Of a DNA stretch of 64,000 bases, positions 44,012 to 52,862 are shown one piece after another. The notes under the pieces were generated by a model. That model did not search any database, was not told the origin of the DNA, and saw only the letters and a program-made list of their open reading frames with translations. The DNA comes from DIGJ01 sp041739345. Lineage in GTDB: Bacteria > Bacillota > Clostridia > Lachnospirales > Lachnospiraceae. The DNA lies in NCBI GenBank assembly GCA_041739345.1, contig JBGSNZ010000014.1, positions 1 to 64,000 of the forward strand. Reading direction: 5' to 3'. Position 1 is the first letter of the stretch. Each line of letters begins with the position of its first letter. The translations under genes were made by a program, and so were the position numbers.

Positions 44012-44677
44012 ATGAAAAGAAACTGTAGTCTGGATGAAATATCGGATGGGAACCTATATAATCGTGATGACTTGGTAGAAGTAAGTTGCAATGGGTGCAA
44101 AGGGGTTGCTACTTGTTGTCATGGAATGGGAAAATCCATTGTTTTAGATCCGTTTGATATTTACCGATTAACATCGAACCTTAATAATACCTTTAGTGAT
44201 TTACTATTGGATAAAATTGAATTGAATGTTGTAGATGGCATAATTTTACCAAATTTCAAGATGACAGGGACGTTAGAAGCATGTGCTTTTCTTAATAAGG
44301 AAGGTAGATGTAGTATCCATGCATATCGTCCGGGCATTTGCAGGATTTTTCCTCTTGGAAGATATTATGAGAATCATGAATTTAAATATATTTTGCAAAC
44401 AAATGAGTGTAGAAATAATAGTAAAACAAAAATGAAAGTTAGTAAGTGGATTGATACAAAAGATGTGGTAAAAAATGAGCAGTTCTTATTGGATTGGCAT
44501 TATTTATTGAATGATATGGAAGATATCATTCAAAAAGCACAGGATGAAAACTTAACAAAAAATATTAATATGTACATACTGAATATTTTTTATGTGAGGA
44601 AATATGATGCAAATGCGGATTTTTATATACAGTTTAAAAAACGATATAACGACTATTTGAATTTAATGAATTCATAA
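44012..44677 (+). CDS. YkgJ-family cysteine-cluster protein
   Basis: The 221-residue product carries the CxxCxxxxxCC cluster (SCNGCKGVATCCHGMG), then CAFLNKEGRCSIHAYRPGICRIFPLG, the hallmark of YkgJ/Fe-S or zinc-chelating cluster proteins. It probably binds a metal centre; biochemical function is unknown. It lies 15 bases before the pentapeptide-repeat gene, likely co-transcribed. Confidence 0.88.
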   Translation: MKRNCSLDEISDGNLYNRDDLVEVSCNGCKGVATCCHGMGKSIVLDPFDIYRLTSNLNNTFSDLLLDKIELNVVDGIILPNFKMTGTLEACAFLNKEGRCSIHAYRPGICRIFPLGRYYENHEFKYILQTNECRNNSKTKMKVSKWIDTKDVVKNEQFLLDWHYLLNDMEDIIQKAQDENLTKNINMYILNIFYVRKYDANADFYIQFKKRYNDYLNLMNS

Positions 44678-44692
44678 TACGAGAGGTTAATT

Positions 44693-45292
44693 ATGCTAGA
44701 AGATAAAATTTTAGATGCAAAAAATGATGAAAGTGCTATAACTGGACTTTTTGAGAATGAATTAATTACAGAGCTAGATGTATCAAAAGTCGACTTTGAA
44801 CAGGTACAGTTTTTGAAATGCCGATTTATAAACTGTGATTTTACCGGTGCAAGCTTTTATAATGTAGATTTCCAAAACTGTGATTTTTCGAATAGTGTGT
44901 TTGAGAATAGTTATTGGAAAAACACAAGCATGAAAGATTGTAAGGGCAATGGCAGCAAGTTCATTCGTGCGGTTATAAAGGAATCAAAGCTGGAAAGTTG
45001 CTATTTTAATCTTGCTAATTTTGAACATACCGTGTGGGATAATTGTTCCATTAAAGATAGTGACTTGAAAGAGGCCTTTATGTCTCAAGTAAAGTTTAAA
45101 AAAATAAAGTTTGTAAATGTTAATTTTACAAGTGTTGACTTTTTTAAAACACCGTTAAAGAATATTGACTTCTCGGACTGTATCATAGAAGGTATTATGG
45201 TATCGGATAGTTATACAGAGTTAGCGGGTGTAAAGGTTAATATGTATCAGGCAGCAGAAATAGCAAAATTGCTAAAAATACAAGTTGTATAG
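44693..45292 (+). CDS. pentapeptide-repeat protein
   Basis: The 199-residue product is made of A(D/N)LXX-type repeats (CRFINCDFTGASFYNVDFQN, NCDFSNSVFENSYW, NVNFTSVDFFKTPLKNIDFS) forming a right-handed beta-helix. Its C-terminal VKVNMYQAAEIAKLLKI is seen in related proteins. Some such proteins (MfpA, Qnr) mimic DNA and protect gyrase, but similarity to Qnr is not clear enough to assign. GAGAGG precedes the start. Confidence 0.85.
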   Translation: MLEDKILDAKNDESAITGLFENELITELDVSKVDFEQVQFLKCRFINCDFTGASFYNVDFQNCDFSNSVFENSYWKNTSMKDCKGNGSKFIRAVIKESKLESCYFNLANFEHTVWDNCSIKDSDLKEAFMSQVKFKKIKFVNVNFTSVDFFKTPLKNIDFSDCIIEGIMVSDSYTELAGVKVNMYQAAEIAKLLKIQVV

Positions 45293-45460
45293 TCTCTACA
45301 TAAATGGTGTTGGGTTATAAATGTGGAATTTACTTTTTTACTTTACGATAAGGTTTAGACAAACGGGGCAACGAAACATAACAAAAATACATTGAAAATG
45401 TTAGGAAGCATTGGTGGATTTTTGTTGTGTTTTTTTTATAATAAGAGTAAGGTATGAAAA

Positions 45461-45485
45461 GTGTGAAAGATAAGAATATTCACAC
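45461..45485. promoter_or_regulatory. inverted repeat upstream of XRE-AbrB gene
   Basis: GTGTGAA (45461-45467) and TTCACAC (45479-45485) are perfect 7-bp arms with an 11-base spacer. It lies about 65 bases before the regulator start and may be its own operator. Confidence 0.45.
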
Positions 45486-45550
45486 ACATTGAATTTTAGT
45501 GAAAAGAGCGGAAGATGCGCAGTAAATTTGTGCAGAAATGGAGTGAAAGT

Positions 45551-45979
45551 ATGATAAATGAGAATTTACTAACATTAAGGAAACTTCATAATTTTTCTCA
45601 GGAACAAGTTGCAGAGATGATAAATGTGTCTAGGCAAGCGGTTGCTAAGTGGGAAAGTGGAGAAACAACACCCGACATTATCAATTGTGCGGCACTTGCT
45701 AAATTGTATGATGTGACAGTGGATGATTTGATCTATTATTCAGATAAGAATAATGATGGTTTTCCAATTCCTCCAAAAGGCAAGCATTTATTTGGAACCG
45801 TTACAATTGGAGAACGTGGGCAGATCGTGATTCCGGTAAAAGCAAGAAAAGTCTTTGATCTGAAACCTGGGGATAGTTTAGTCGTACTAGGAGATGAAGA
45901 ACAAGGGATTGCTCTAGTAAAAGCGGGGATAGTAATGAATTTTTTGAATGCCATAAATGAATCCATAAAACATAAATAA
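45551..45979 (+). CDS. XRE HTH fused to SpoVT/AbrB domain
   Basis: The 142-residue product has a Cro/cI-type HTH at residues 1-60 (LLTLRKLHNFSQEQVAEMIN, SRQAVAKWESGETTPD) and an AbrB-type swapped-hairpin DNA-binding domain (residues about 80-120: GTVTIGERGQIVIPVKARKVF, LKPGDSLVVLGDEEQGIALV). This fusion is known in clostridia as a transition-state-type regulator. Start 45551 follows GGAGTG. It heads an acyltransferase-ABC transporter group, which it probably controls. Confidence 0.88.
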   Translation: MINENLLTLRKLHNFSQEQVAEMINVSRQAVAKWESGETTPDIINCAALAKLYDVTVDDLIYYSDKNNDGFPIPPKGKHLFGTVTIGERGQIVIPVKARKVFDLKPGDSLVVLGDEEQGIALVKAGIVMNFLNAINESIKHK

Positions 45980-46000
45980 AATATTAGATAGGAGAGATAC

Positions 46001-47065
46001 ATGAGAAAATATTATTTGGATAATATTCGTATAGGCATTGTATTACTTGTGGTTGCATATCATATCATCTATATTTTTAACAGTGTTGGTGTTATATCAA
46101 ATATTGCCGTAAAGGGAATACCACAAATGGATTCGTTCTTGTATTTTGTTTATCCATGGTTTATGGCATGTTTATTTTTAATTGCAGGAATAAGTGCCCG
46201 ATATTCATTGCAAAAAAGAACTGGTAAGCAGTTTGCGAAAGAACGTATAAAAAAGCTTTTGGTGCCTTCCGTCGCGGGTATTTTTATCCTTGGGTGGGTT
46301 AGCGGCTATATAACAAGCTTATATACGGATATGTTTGCAGGAAATGCGGATAAAATTCCTGGAATTGTAAAATACCTGATTTATTCACTTTGTGGAATTG
46401 GACCATTGTGGTTTGCGCATGAATTATTTTTAGCTTCAATGATTTTGCTATTACTTCGAAGAATTGATAAGAATGACAAACTATGGAATGTCTGTGGAAA
46501 AGTGAATATGATTATTGTTTTGCTACTTTTCTTTGCGGTTTGGGGCAGCTCCTATTTACTTGTTACTCCAATGATAACCATATACCGAAATGGTATTTAC
46601 ATTTTTATGTTCTTGCTAGGGTATTATGTATTTTCGCATGATAAAGTGCAGGATATGCTAGAAAAATGGAAATTCCCCCTTTTGATTGCAGCAGGACTTT
46701 GTGGTGTGGTTTATACCGTTTATTATTATGGACAGAATTATACTACGGGGGCATGTCTTCAAAGTGCATTTACAAACTTATATTTGTGGATCATAATACT
46801 TGCGATATTAGGCTGCGCAAAAGCATGGTTTAATAAAAGCAACTGCATTACAAAGTATTTAAGCAGCAGATGTTTTGGAATATATGTTTTGCACTACCCA
46901 ATTTTAATATTTTTCGCTTATTTAGTGGTAACATATTTGAAATTACCAATGATTTTAAATTATCCATTGTTACTTGTCATAGAAATCATAGTAGTACCTT
47001 GCCTATATGAAATTATAAACAGAATACCGGTGTTACGTTTCTTGCTGCTTGGTATATCAAAATAG
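46001..47065 (+). CDS. acyltransferase family 3 membrane protein
   Basis: The 354-residue product has about ten helices, with the acyltransferase-3 opening (RKYYLDNIRIGIVLLVVAYH, the active-site-region His) and GPLWFAHELFLASMIL and FGIYVLHYPI. This family moves acyl groups onto surface polysaccharides, peptidoglycan or lipids. It sits 21 bases after the XRE-AbrB gene, in its operon. Confidence 0.85.
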   Translation: MRKYYLDNIRIGIVLLVVAYHIIYIFNSVGVISNIAVKGIPQMDSFLYFVYPWFMACLFLIAGISARYSLQKRTGKQFAKERIKKLLVPSVAGIFILGWVSGYITSLYTDMFAGNADKIPGIVKYLIYSLCGIGPLWFAHELFLASMILLLLRRIDKNDKLWNVCGKVNMIIVLLLFFAVWGSSYLLVTPMITIYRNGIYIFMFLLGYYVFSHDKVQDMLEKWKFPLLIAAGLCGVVYTVYYYGQNYTTGACLQSAFTNLYLWIIILAILGCAKAWFNKSNCITKYLSSRCFGIYVLHYPILIFFAYLVVTYLKLPMILNYPLLLVIEIIVVPCLYEIINRIPVLRFLLLGISK

Positions 47066-47082
47066 AAGGGAGACCGTAAAAA

Positions 47083-47925
47083 TTGAGTGTATTAGAAGTA
47101 ACGAAGCTTCAAAAAAAATATCCTTCTTTTGAGCTAAAAGAAATATCTTTTTCTCTCGAGGAAGGAAAAATCACAGGTTTTATCGGAAGAAATGGAGCTG
47201 GAAAAAGTACGACACTGAAATCTTTATTTAATTATATCCATCCAGATAGTGGAGAAATCGCCTTTTTCGGCAAAGACTTTTTGGAAAATGAACTTGAAAT
47301 CAAGCAGGAAGTAGGTTTGGTTTTTGGTGGAATTAATTACTATTCAAAAAAGAAAATAAAGACCATTACAAGTATAAATAAACGTTTTTATAAAAATTGG
47401 GATGACAGTGCTTACCGTCAGTATATGAAATTGTTCTTCTTAGACGAAAACAAAACCCCATCCGAACTTTCTGAGGGGATGAAAGTGAAATTTGCACTTG
47501 TTCTGGCATTATCCCATAATGCCAAACTGTTGATACTAGATGAACCTACTAGTGGGCTTGATCCAGTGTCTAGGGATGAATTGCTGGATGTATTTATAAA
47601 TCTTTGTGAACAGGGAATTACGATTCTGTTCTCCACGCATATTACCTCAGATCTGGAAAAATGTGCAGATAATATTATTTATATAAAAAATGGACAAATT
47701 TTAGAAAATGGAAATATGAAAAACTTTATATCTTCTTACAAGGCATTGCAGTTGAAAGAGGAAGAAGTAACGGAGGATATAAAACCGTATCTGATAGGAT
47801 GCAAAAAGGCAAAAGAAGGATATACGGCACTGATTAAGGAAGATTCGACGGAGAATATAAAAATCCCAGTCATGGAAGCAGATTTGGAAACTATCATGAT
47901 ACATATGGAGAAGGAGGAAGTATAA
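47083..47925 (+). CDS. ABC transporter ATPase, YtrB/YhcH-type
   Basis: The 280-residue product has Walker A (GRNGAGKST), an unusual signature SEGMKVKFALVLA (LSEGM in place of LSGGQ, as in YtrB-like ATPases), Walker B (LLILDEPTSGLDP) and switch His (FSTHITSD). It is probably translated from a TTG start at 47083 with GGGAG upstream. It pairs with the small permease at 47926. Confidence 0.9.
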   Translation: MSVLEVTKLQKKYPSFELKEISFSLEEGKITGFIGRNGAGKSTTLKSLFNYIHPDSGEIAFFGKDFLENELEIKQEVGLVFGGINYYSKKKIKTITSINKRFYKNWDDSAYRQYMKLFFLDENKTPSELSEGMKVKFALVLALSHNAKLLILDEPTSGLDPVSRDELLDVFINLCEQGITILFSTHITSDLEKCADNIIYIKNGQILENGNMKNFISSYKALQLKEEEVTEDIKPYLIGCKKAKEGYTALIKEDSTENIKIPVMEADLETIMIHMEKEEV

Positions 47926-48573
47926 ATGAGAAATATGTTGCTTAAAGAATTTAAACTGGCAATGCACCCTACCGCTATTATTTTTCTTTCGCTTTCTGCC
48001 ATGTTGCTGATTCCCAACTATCCTTATTACGTTACATTTTTTTATACGGGGCTGGCTGTATTCTTTACGTGTTTAAATGGAAGGGAAAACTATGATATTT
48101 TATATAGCATGAGTCTTCCAGTTAGAAAAAAAGATATTGTGAAATCCCGCTTTATATTCGTTATAATATTGCAATTGTCACAGGTTATTGTAGCAATTCC
48201 GTTTGCAATAATTCGTCAAAAACTTCCCGTTCCAAGCAATCAAGTTGGAATGGAAGCGAACATTGCCTTCTTTGGTCTGGCTTTTGTTATGCTGGGTATT
48301 TTTAATTTGGTATTCTTCGTTGTTTATTATAAAGATGTAAACAAAGTGGGAGCGGCTTTTCTATTATCAAGTATTGCAGTATTTGCTTATATGCTAGTGG
48401 CAGAGGCTTGTACTCATGTTCTACCTTTCGCAAAAAATTGCCTTGATACCAAAGATCCATATTATTTGAAGGAAAAATTGATTGTTATGGCGATTGGTAT
48501 TTTAATCTATAGTATAGCAACCATATTAGCTTATATAAAATCCGTAAAAAGCTTTGAAGCATTGGATATATAA
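47926..48573 (+). CDS. ABC-2 type permease
   Basis: The 215-residue product has about six membrane helices and the ABC_2 pattern (LLKEFKLAMHPTAIIFLSLSA, GRENYDILYSMSLPVRKKDIVKSRF). Its ATG follows the ATPase stop directly (TAAATG). With the ATPase it forms an exporter of unknown substrate, like the YtrBC or bacteriocin-immunity type. Confidence 0.88.
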   Translation: MRNMLLKEFKLAMHPTAIIFLSLSAMLLIPNYPYYVTFFYTGLAVFFTCLNGRENYDILYSMSLPVRKKDIVKSRFIFVIILQLSQVIVAIPFAIIRQKLPVPSNQVGMEANIAFFGLAFVMLGIFNLVFFVVYYKDVNKVGAAFLLSSIAVFAYMLVAEACTHVLPFAKNCLDTKDPYYLKEKLIVMAIGILIYSIATILAYIKSVKSFEALDI

Positions 48574-48681
48574 GCATGGATGATTGTACGCAAGTTAATC
48601 TACTCAGGAAGAAGTATAAAACTTAAAAAATATAAATATACAATATACATGGAATAAAGAATTCATAAAAAAGATGCGTTT

Positions 48682-48713
48682 GAAGGTTGGTCAGTTGGAT
48701 TAACCTTCTTTTT
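48682..48713 (+). terminator. intrinsic terminator
   Basis: GAAGGTT / AACCTTC with a 13-base loop is followed by TTTTTG. It ends the acyltransferase-ABC operon. Confidence 0.75.
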
Positions 48714-48989
48714 GTTTTGCATTTGAAAAAAATTGATTTATTCGCTAGTGGGATGTTGGTAAGGAAGAGGGACTTGCTTACAAAATGGGAATCTTGCATT
48801 ACAAACGGGAATCTCTAGTTACATTTCATCATAGATAATATATCATAGATAATATATAGAATATAACAAAAACAAACAAAAATTAATAACGTTTATAAAT
48901 GAGTAGACAAATGTGAATATAAAGTATATAATATTATAAAATTAGATGAAATAGGGATGAAATAGGATGAACAAATAAGGAGAATCAGT
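48714..48989. other. AT-rich intergenic region
   Basis: No gene is seen. A 14-base direct repeat (TCATAGATAATATA) occurs twice in tandem around 48829-48856, and GGGAATCT also recurs nearby. The region should hold the promoter of the DUF2087 gene. Confidence 0.4.
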
Positions 48990-49754
48990 ATGAGGAAAAT
49001 AGTAACCGTTTGGGAAGAATCAATCAATGATATTGTAAATGAATATAAGGAAACACAAGATTTTTTTACTTGTGTATTGTGTGGTGAAACATTTGAAAAA
49101 GGAAGAATATTTGAAATTAATGGGGAATTATATGATGCCTGTGGTGCAGTTAAAAAACATGCAAAGGGGCAACATGGATATACAGTCGATTATTTATTAA
49201 ATCAAAATCCGGATTTAACTGGTATTTCTGAAATACAGCAAAATATATTAAAGCTGATGTCTGAGGGAAAGGATGACAAAACCATAGCGCATGAGGTGGG
49301 TATTGCACATTCTACGGTTAGAAATCATCGCTTTAAATTACGAGAAAAAGAAAAGCAAGCGAAACTATTTGTGGCGCTAATGAAATCTTTGGAGCAAAAA
49401 ACAAGTGTGCCAATTAATCTGTCTGATGGTGGAGTTTTAGAGGAATTGCATAATACAGCAAAAATGATGGATGACCGATACAATATTACGGATACGGAAC
49501 GAGAAAAGACGATTAAAACTTATATGGATGAAAATGGTGCCATAAAGCAATTTCCAGCAAAGGAAAAGAAAAAGATAATCCTATTAAGAGAAATCATGAA
49601 TAATTTTGTCCGGGATCGTGAGTATCCGGAACAAGAGGTAAATAAGATACTCAAACGGATTTATGAAGACTATGCAACAGTACGTAGAGCATTAATTGAA
49701 TACGGATTCTTGGATCGATCCGATGATTGTAAAGTATATCGAGTAAAAGAGTAG
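48990..49754 (+). CDS. DUF2087 protein with LuxR-type HTH
   Basis: The 254-residue product has an N-terminal Cys-containing segment (FFTCVLCGETFEKGRIFEIN), a LuxR-like HTH (residues about 85-120: LKLMSEGKDDKTIAHEVGIAHSTVRNHRFKL) and a C-terminal DUF2087 domain (QFPAKEKKKIILLREIMNNF, EQEVNKILKRIYEDYATVRR). It is a probable transcriptional regulator. GAATAAGGAG precedes the start. It is followed by a GNAT gene 30 bases later. Confidence 0.85.
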   Translation: MRKIVTVWEESINDIVNEYKETQDFFTCVLCGETFEKGRIFEINGELYDACGAVKKHAKGQHGYTVDYLLNQNPDLTGISEIQQNILKLMSEGKDDKTIAHEVGIAHSTVRNHRFKLREKEKQAKLFVALMKSLEQKTSVPINLSDGGVLEELHNTAKMMDDRYNITDTEREKTIKTYMDENGAIKQFPAKEKKKIILLREIMNNFVRDREYPEQEVNKILKRIYEDYATVRRALIEYGFLDRSDDCKVYRVKE

Positions 49755-49784
49755 AAACTTATATAAATGGGGGAAATTAAAAAA

Positions 49785-50309
49785 ATGATTTTGGATAGAT
49801 TAAGAAAGAAAATGCCTCAATATTGCATTGAAATTATTTCAGAAAAGAATATAGATGATGTTTTTGCATTATTACGAAGTAATGTATATTTTTATTCAAA
49901 AACACAAGAACATAATGTTACAAGACAGGAGTGTATAGCAGATATTACGGCTTTGCCTCCTGGAATTGAAATTACAAGTAAGACATATATAGCAGTGTAT
50001 CAAGAAGAAAAATGTATTGCCGTAATTGACTTTATTGAAGGATATCCTAATGATAAAACTGGTTATCTGGGTTTGTTTATATTGGATGCAAGTGTTCAAG
50101 GGCATGGTATAGGAAAAAATATTTTAAACTATATTATGGAAGTTTCGAAAGAGATTGGATTTGAAAAGATTGAACTGGCATGTCATAAATCCAATGAAAA
50201 AGGATTCCTATTTTGGTCTAAAATGAGATTCTATGAAGTACGAAGATCAGAAAGAGAAACGGATCGAAAAAAATATGTAATAATTTCCATGCAGCATAAA
50301 TTGTGCTAA
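49785..50309 (+). CDS. GNAT family N-acetyltransferase
   Basis: The product (about 174 residues) has the GNAT core: YIAVYQEEKCIAVIDFIEGY, then GLFILDASVQGHGIGKNILNYIMEV (the acetyl-CoA loop Q-x-x-G-x-G) and ELACHKSNEKGFLFWSKMRFYEV. Start 49785 follows GGGGG; an in-frame ATG at 49767 is less likely. The substrate is unknown. It is likely co-transcribed with the DUF2087 regulator. Confidence 0.85.
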   Translation: MILDRLRKKMPQYCIEIISEKNIDDVFALLRSNVYFYSKTQEHNVTRQECIADITALPPGIEITSKTYIAVYQEEKCIAVIDFIEGYPNDKTGYLGLFILDASVQGHGIGKNILNYIMEVSKEIGFEKIELACHKSNEKGFLFWSKMRFYEVRRSERETDRKKYVIISMQHKLC

Positions 50310-50327
50310 AAACACGCAATAAACATA

Positions 50328-50357
50328 TTGCATTTTAAACGTAGGATGTTGTATACT
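50328..50357 (+). promoter_or_regulatory. promoter with embedded operator, BMC locus
   Basis: TTGCAT (50328-50333) and TATACT (50352-50357) form a promoter with an 18-bp spacer. The spacer is almost filled by AAACGTAGGATGTTG (50337-50351), one copy of a sequence repeated elsewhere in the locus. GTAGGATGTTGTATA occurs here (50341-50355) and again over the cupin start codon (50402-50416). Confidence 0.6.
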
Positions 50358-50406
50358 GAGGGTGTTAAAACAAAAACTTAAGAGTTATTGGGAGGTCAAA
50401 GGTAGG

Positions 50407-50760
50407 ATGTTGTATAAAAAAGCAAACGAATTGATACCGACTCCAATCGAACATTGTATGGGCGGAGAAGGCACCGTTATGATGGAAAGACTTTTGGAGG
50501 CACCGGCAGAAATGTTAAGAAAAGGACGTGCATATGTGCGTCATACGTTAAACCCTGGGGTAAGCATTGGAAGCCATAAACATGAAAAAGAAATGGAAAG
50601 CATGGTAATTGTATCTGGAAAGGCAACTCACATCATTAATGGGGAAGAACAGCTTTTAGAAGTTGGTGATATTATAGTTGCGCAGGCCGGAGATACCCAT
50701 CAGATAGCATGTCGGGGAAAAGAGCCATTAATTTTGATTGCACAGGTACTTTACGAATAG
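50407..50760 (+). CDS. cupin-domain protein
   Basis: The 117-residue product is a single-domain cupin: YVRHTLNPGVSIGSHKHEKEMESMVIVSGKA (metal-binding G-S-x-K-H-x(4)-E pattern) and VGDIIVAQAGDTHQIACRG (the second motif with His). Members bind a metal and act as isomerases, epimerases, dioxygenases or sugar-acid lyases. Start 50407 is preferred (GGGAGG upstream). It is the first gene of the BMC locus, next to the acid-sugar kinase, so it may isomerise its substrate; this is inference. Confidence 0.85.
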   Translation: MLYKKANELIPTPIEHCMGGEGTVMMERLLEAPAEMLRKGRAYVRHTLNPGVSIGSHKHEKEMESMVIVSGKATHIINGEEQLLEVGDIIVAQAGDTHQIACRGKEPLILIAQVLYE

Positions 50761-50776
50761 TCTGTGGAGGTGGAAA

Positions 50777-52204
50777 ATGAATGAAACAATGATAAGTGAG
50801 GATATATTAAGAAAATATTCTGCTGTGGATTATACAGCGGTAGATGCAGCACTAGAAAAAGAAGCAAGAATAAGTGAAAGAAAGATTATTGTGTTAGATG
50901 ATGATCCAACAGGAGTTCAAACCGTACATGATATATCAGTATATACAGACTGGAGCAAAGATAGTATCCGTAAAGGATTTGCAGAAGAAAGTAAAATTTT
51001 CTTTATCTTAACGAACTCCAGGGGCTTTACAGTCGAACAGACTACAAAAGCGCATAAAGAGATTGCAGCGAATGTCGATGAAGTAGCAGGAGAGGTTGGA
51101 AAAAAATATATAATCATAAGTCGTGGTGACTCAACGCTACGTGGACATTATCCATTAGAGACGCAGCTGATTCGTGAAGCAATAAATCAAAAGAATAGCG
51201 TTGGCACAGATGGAGAAATAATTTGCCCCTATTTTAGGGAAGGTGGGCGTTATACATTAAACAACACTCATTACGTAAAATATGGCGAGGAACTTGTGCC
51301 AGCAGGAGAGACAGAGTTTGCAAAGGATGAAACATTTGGCTATCGTTCCAGTAATTTGTGTGAATACATTGAAGAAAAGACGAAAGGCGAATACAAAGCA
51401 AAGGACTGTGTTTGCATTTCATTGGAAAGCCTGCGCGCAATGGACTTTGATAGGATTGAAGAACAGCTTTTACAGGTAAAAGATTTTAAGAAAATTATAG
51501 TAAATGCAATCGACGACTATGATGTTAAAGTATTTTGTGTGTCGCTATATCGTGCAATGGCAAAAGGGAAATCTTTTATGATTCGCTGTGCAGCCGCACT
51601 CGTAAAGGCGATTGCAAACATATCAGACAAACCATTATTAAGTCGTGAAGAAATGGTTACAGTAAAGAATCAGGCTGGTGGAGTGATTGTAGTTGGAAGT
51701 CATACCAAAAAGACAACATCACAGCTGGATGAACTTAAAAAATTAGATAAAATAGAATTTATAGAAATGAACTCTGATTTTGTTTTACAGCCTGGCGAAC
51801 TGGAAAAAGAGGTAGAGACAATTCTTGCCAGAGAGGAAGCGTTGATAAGTCAGGGTAAGTCCGTATGTATTTCTACCAAGAGAGCACTGCTTTGTGTCGA
51901 AAATGATACACCCGAAGAAGCATTACTTCGTTCCGTGCGTATTAGTGATGCAGTACAAAGCTGTGTTGGAAAGCTCAAAGTGACGCCTTCCTTCGTGGTT
52001 GCAAAAGGTGGTATTACATCAAGTGATGTCGGAACCAAAGCACTTAGGGTAAAATGTGCGAAAGTTTTAGGTCAGATCCAGCCAGGTATTCCGGTATGGC
52101 AGACAGGTGAAGAAAGTCTGTTTCCTGGTACTCCCTACATTATCTTTCCAGGTAATGTAGGCGAAGTGGATACACTACGAAAAGTAGTAGAAACCTTGCT
52201 ATAA
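50777..52204 (+). CDS. four-carbon acid sugar kinase (DUF1537)
   Basis: The 475-residue product matches the DUF1537 kinase family (OtnK/DtnK): IIVLDDDPTGVQTVHDISVY, SRGDSTLRGHYPLE, KPLLSREEMVTVKNQAGGVIVVGSHTKKT and KGGITSSDVGTKALRV. Known members phosphorylate four-carbon acid sugars such as threonate, erythronate or 3-oxo-tetronate. No encapsulation helix is seen, so it should act in the cytosol. Start 50777 follows GGAGGTGG. It is part of the BMC locus, and its likely substrate type guides the pathway prediction. Confidence 0.9.
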   Translation: MNETMISEDILRKYSAVDYTAVDAALEKEARISERKIIVLDDDPTGVQTVHDISVYTDWSKDSIRKGFAEESKIFFILTNSRGFTVEQTTKAHKEIAANVDEVAGEVGKKYIIISRGDSTLRGHYPLETQLIREAINQKNSVGTDGEIICPYFREGGRYTLNNTHYVKYGEELVPAGETEFAKDETFGYRSSNLCEYIEEKTKGEYKAKDCVCISLESLRAMDFDRIEEQLLQVKDFKKIIVNAIDDYDVKVFCVSLYRAMAKGKSFMIRCAAALVKAIANISDKPLLSREEMVTVKNQAGGVIVVGSHTKKTTSQLDELKKLDKIEFIEMNSDFVLQPGELEKEVETILAREEALISQGKSVCISTKRALLCVENDTPEEALLRSVRISDAVQSCVGKLKVTPSFVVAKGGITSSDVGTKALRVKCAKVLGQIQPGIPVWQTGEESLFPGTPYIIFPGNVGEVDTLRKVVETLL

Positions 52205-52223
52205 TGAAAGAATAATAAAAATA

Positions 52224-52278
52224 AGGCAGTTGCATCGTTTGAAGTAAACCCTCAAATGATACAACTGCCACTTTTTTT
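52224..52278. terminator. shared terminator between convergent genes
   Basis: GGCAGTTGCATCGTTTGA (52224-52241) and TCAAATGATACAACTGCC (52252-52269) pair closely, with T residues at 52272-52278. It serves the kinase gene and is suited to the minus-strand gene from 52612 as well. Confidence 0.75.
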
Positions 52279-52282
52279 AGAA

Positions 52283-52612
52283 TTACTTACGGAACAAGAA
52301 ATTCTTACTGCGTTTGCATTTTGGAAATTGCTTTAACAGTTCTTTCCGCTCTTTATTCATCTCTTTTAGATGACCAATTGAATATACGAAAAATGCACCT
52401 ACAATAATAACCAGAATAAGAGACGAGATATCAATAGGCATATAGCCATATTTCATTGCAATTCCATAAAATATCAGAACAACAGCTGCTCCTAGCAACC
52501 ATAAAGTCGTACTGATTACTTTTTTTTCAGCTTCGTGAATACGTCCTTCCGGTGTATTGTAATATCCTCCTGATTTTCGGACATTTTCTTTCCAAAAGTT
52601 TCGTGTAGTCAT
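52283..52612 (-). CDS. small two-helix membrane protein, unknown
   Basis: The 109-residue product has two helices (about 35-55 and 62-80) and basic, Glu-rich ends. No known family. It is transcribed against the surrounding BMC genes, with AGGAGG upstream. It may not belong to the BMC pathway. Confidence 0.6.
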   Translation of the reverse strand: MTTRNFWKENVRKSGGYYNTPEGRIHEAEKKVISTTLWLLGAAVVLIFYGIAMKYGYMPIDISSLILVIIVGAFFVYSIGHLKEMNKERKELLKQFPKCKRSKNFLFRK

Positions 52613-52696
52613 GTTGAGCCTCCTTTTCCTACTGTATTATTTGCTGTATTACACTATTGTAGACCTTATTTTTGAAAATTAATAGTGTAAATAACG

Positions 52697-52711
52697 AAAC
52701 ATCCTACGTTT
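52697..52711 (-). promoter_or_regulatory. repeated BMC-locus operator, inverted copy
   Basis: On the minus strand this reads AAACGTAGGATGTTT, the same word as at 50337. It lies between the minus-strand gene at 52283-52612 and the racemase-like gene. Confidence 0.55.
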
Positions 52712-52788
52712 TGTTCACTATTAACAAAAAATAATAAACAAATATATCTATTTTAGCTATTTACTATTTGTGCAGAATATGCAAAAAT

Positions 52789-52817
52789 AAACATAGGATG
52801 TTAAACATAGGATGTTT
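52789..52817 (+). promoter_or_regulatory. repeated BMC-locus operator, tandem copies
   Basis: AAACATAGGATGTT (52789-52802) is followed at once by AAACATAGGATGTTT (52803-52817). The pair lies about 50 bases upstream of the racemase-like gene start and probably binds a regulator of the TRAP/BMC operon. Confidence 0.6.
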
Positions 52818-52862
52818 GGAAACCATACATTAAAAAACGAAACATAAGAAGGAGTGAACAGG

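Noticed and set aside
44693..45292. Calling the pentapeptide protein Qnr
   Set aside because: The repeats fit the superfamily, but no Qnr-specific loops could be confirmed by eye.
48829..48856. Tandem TCATAGATAATATA repeat as a CRISPR-like array
   Set aside because: There are only two short adjoining copies, no spacers, and no cas genes.
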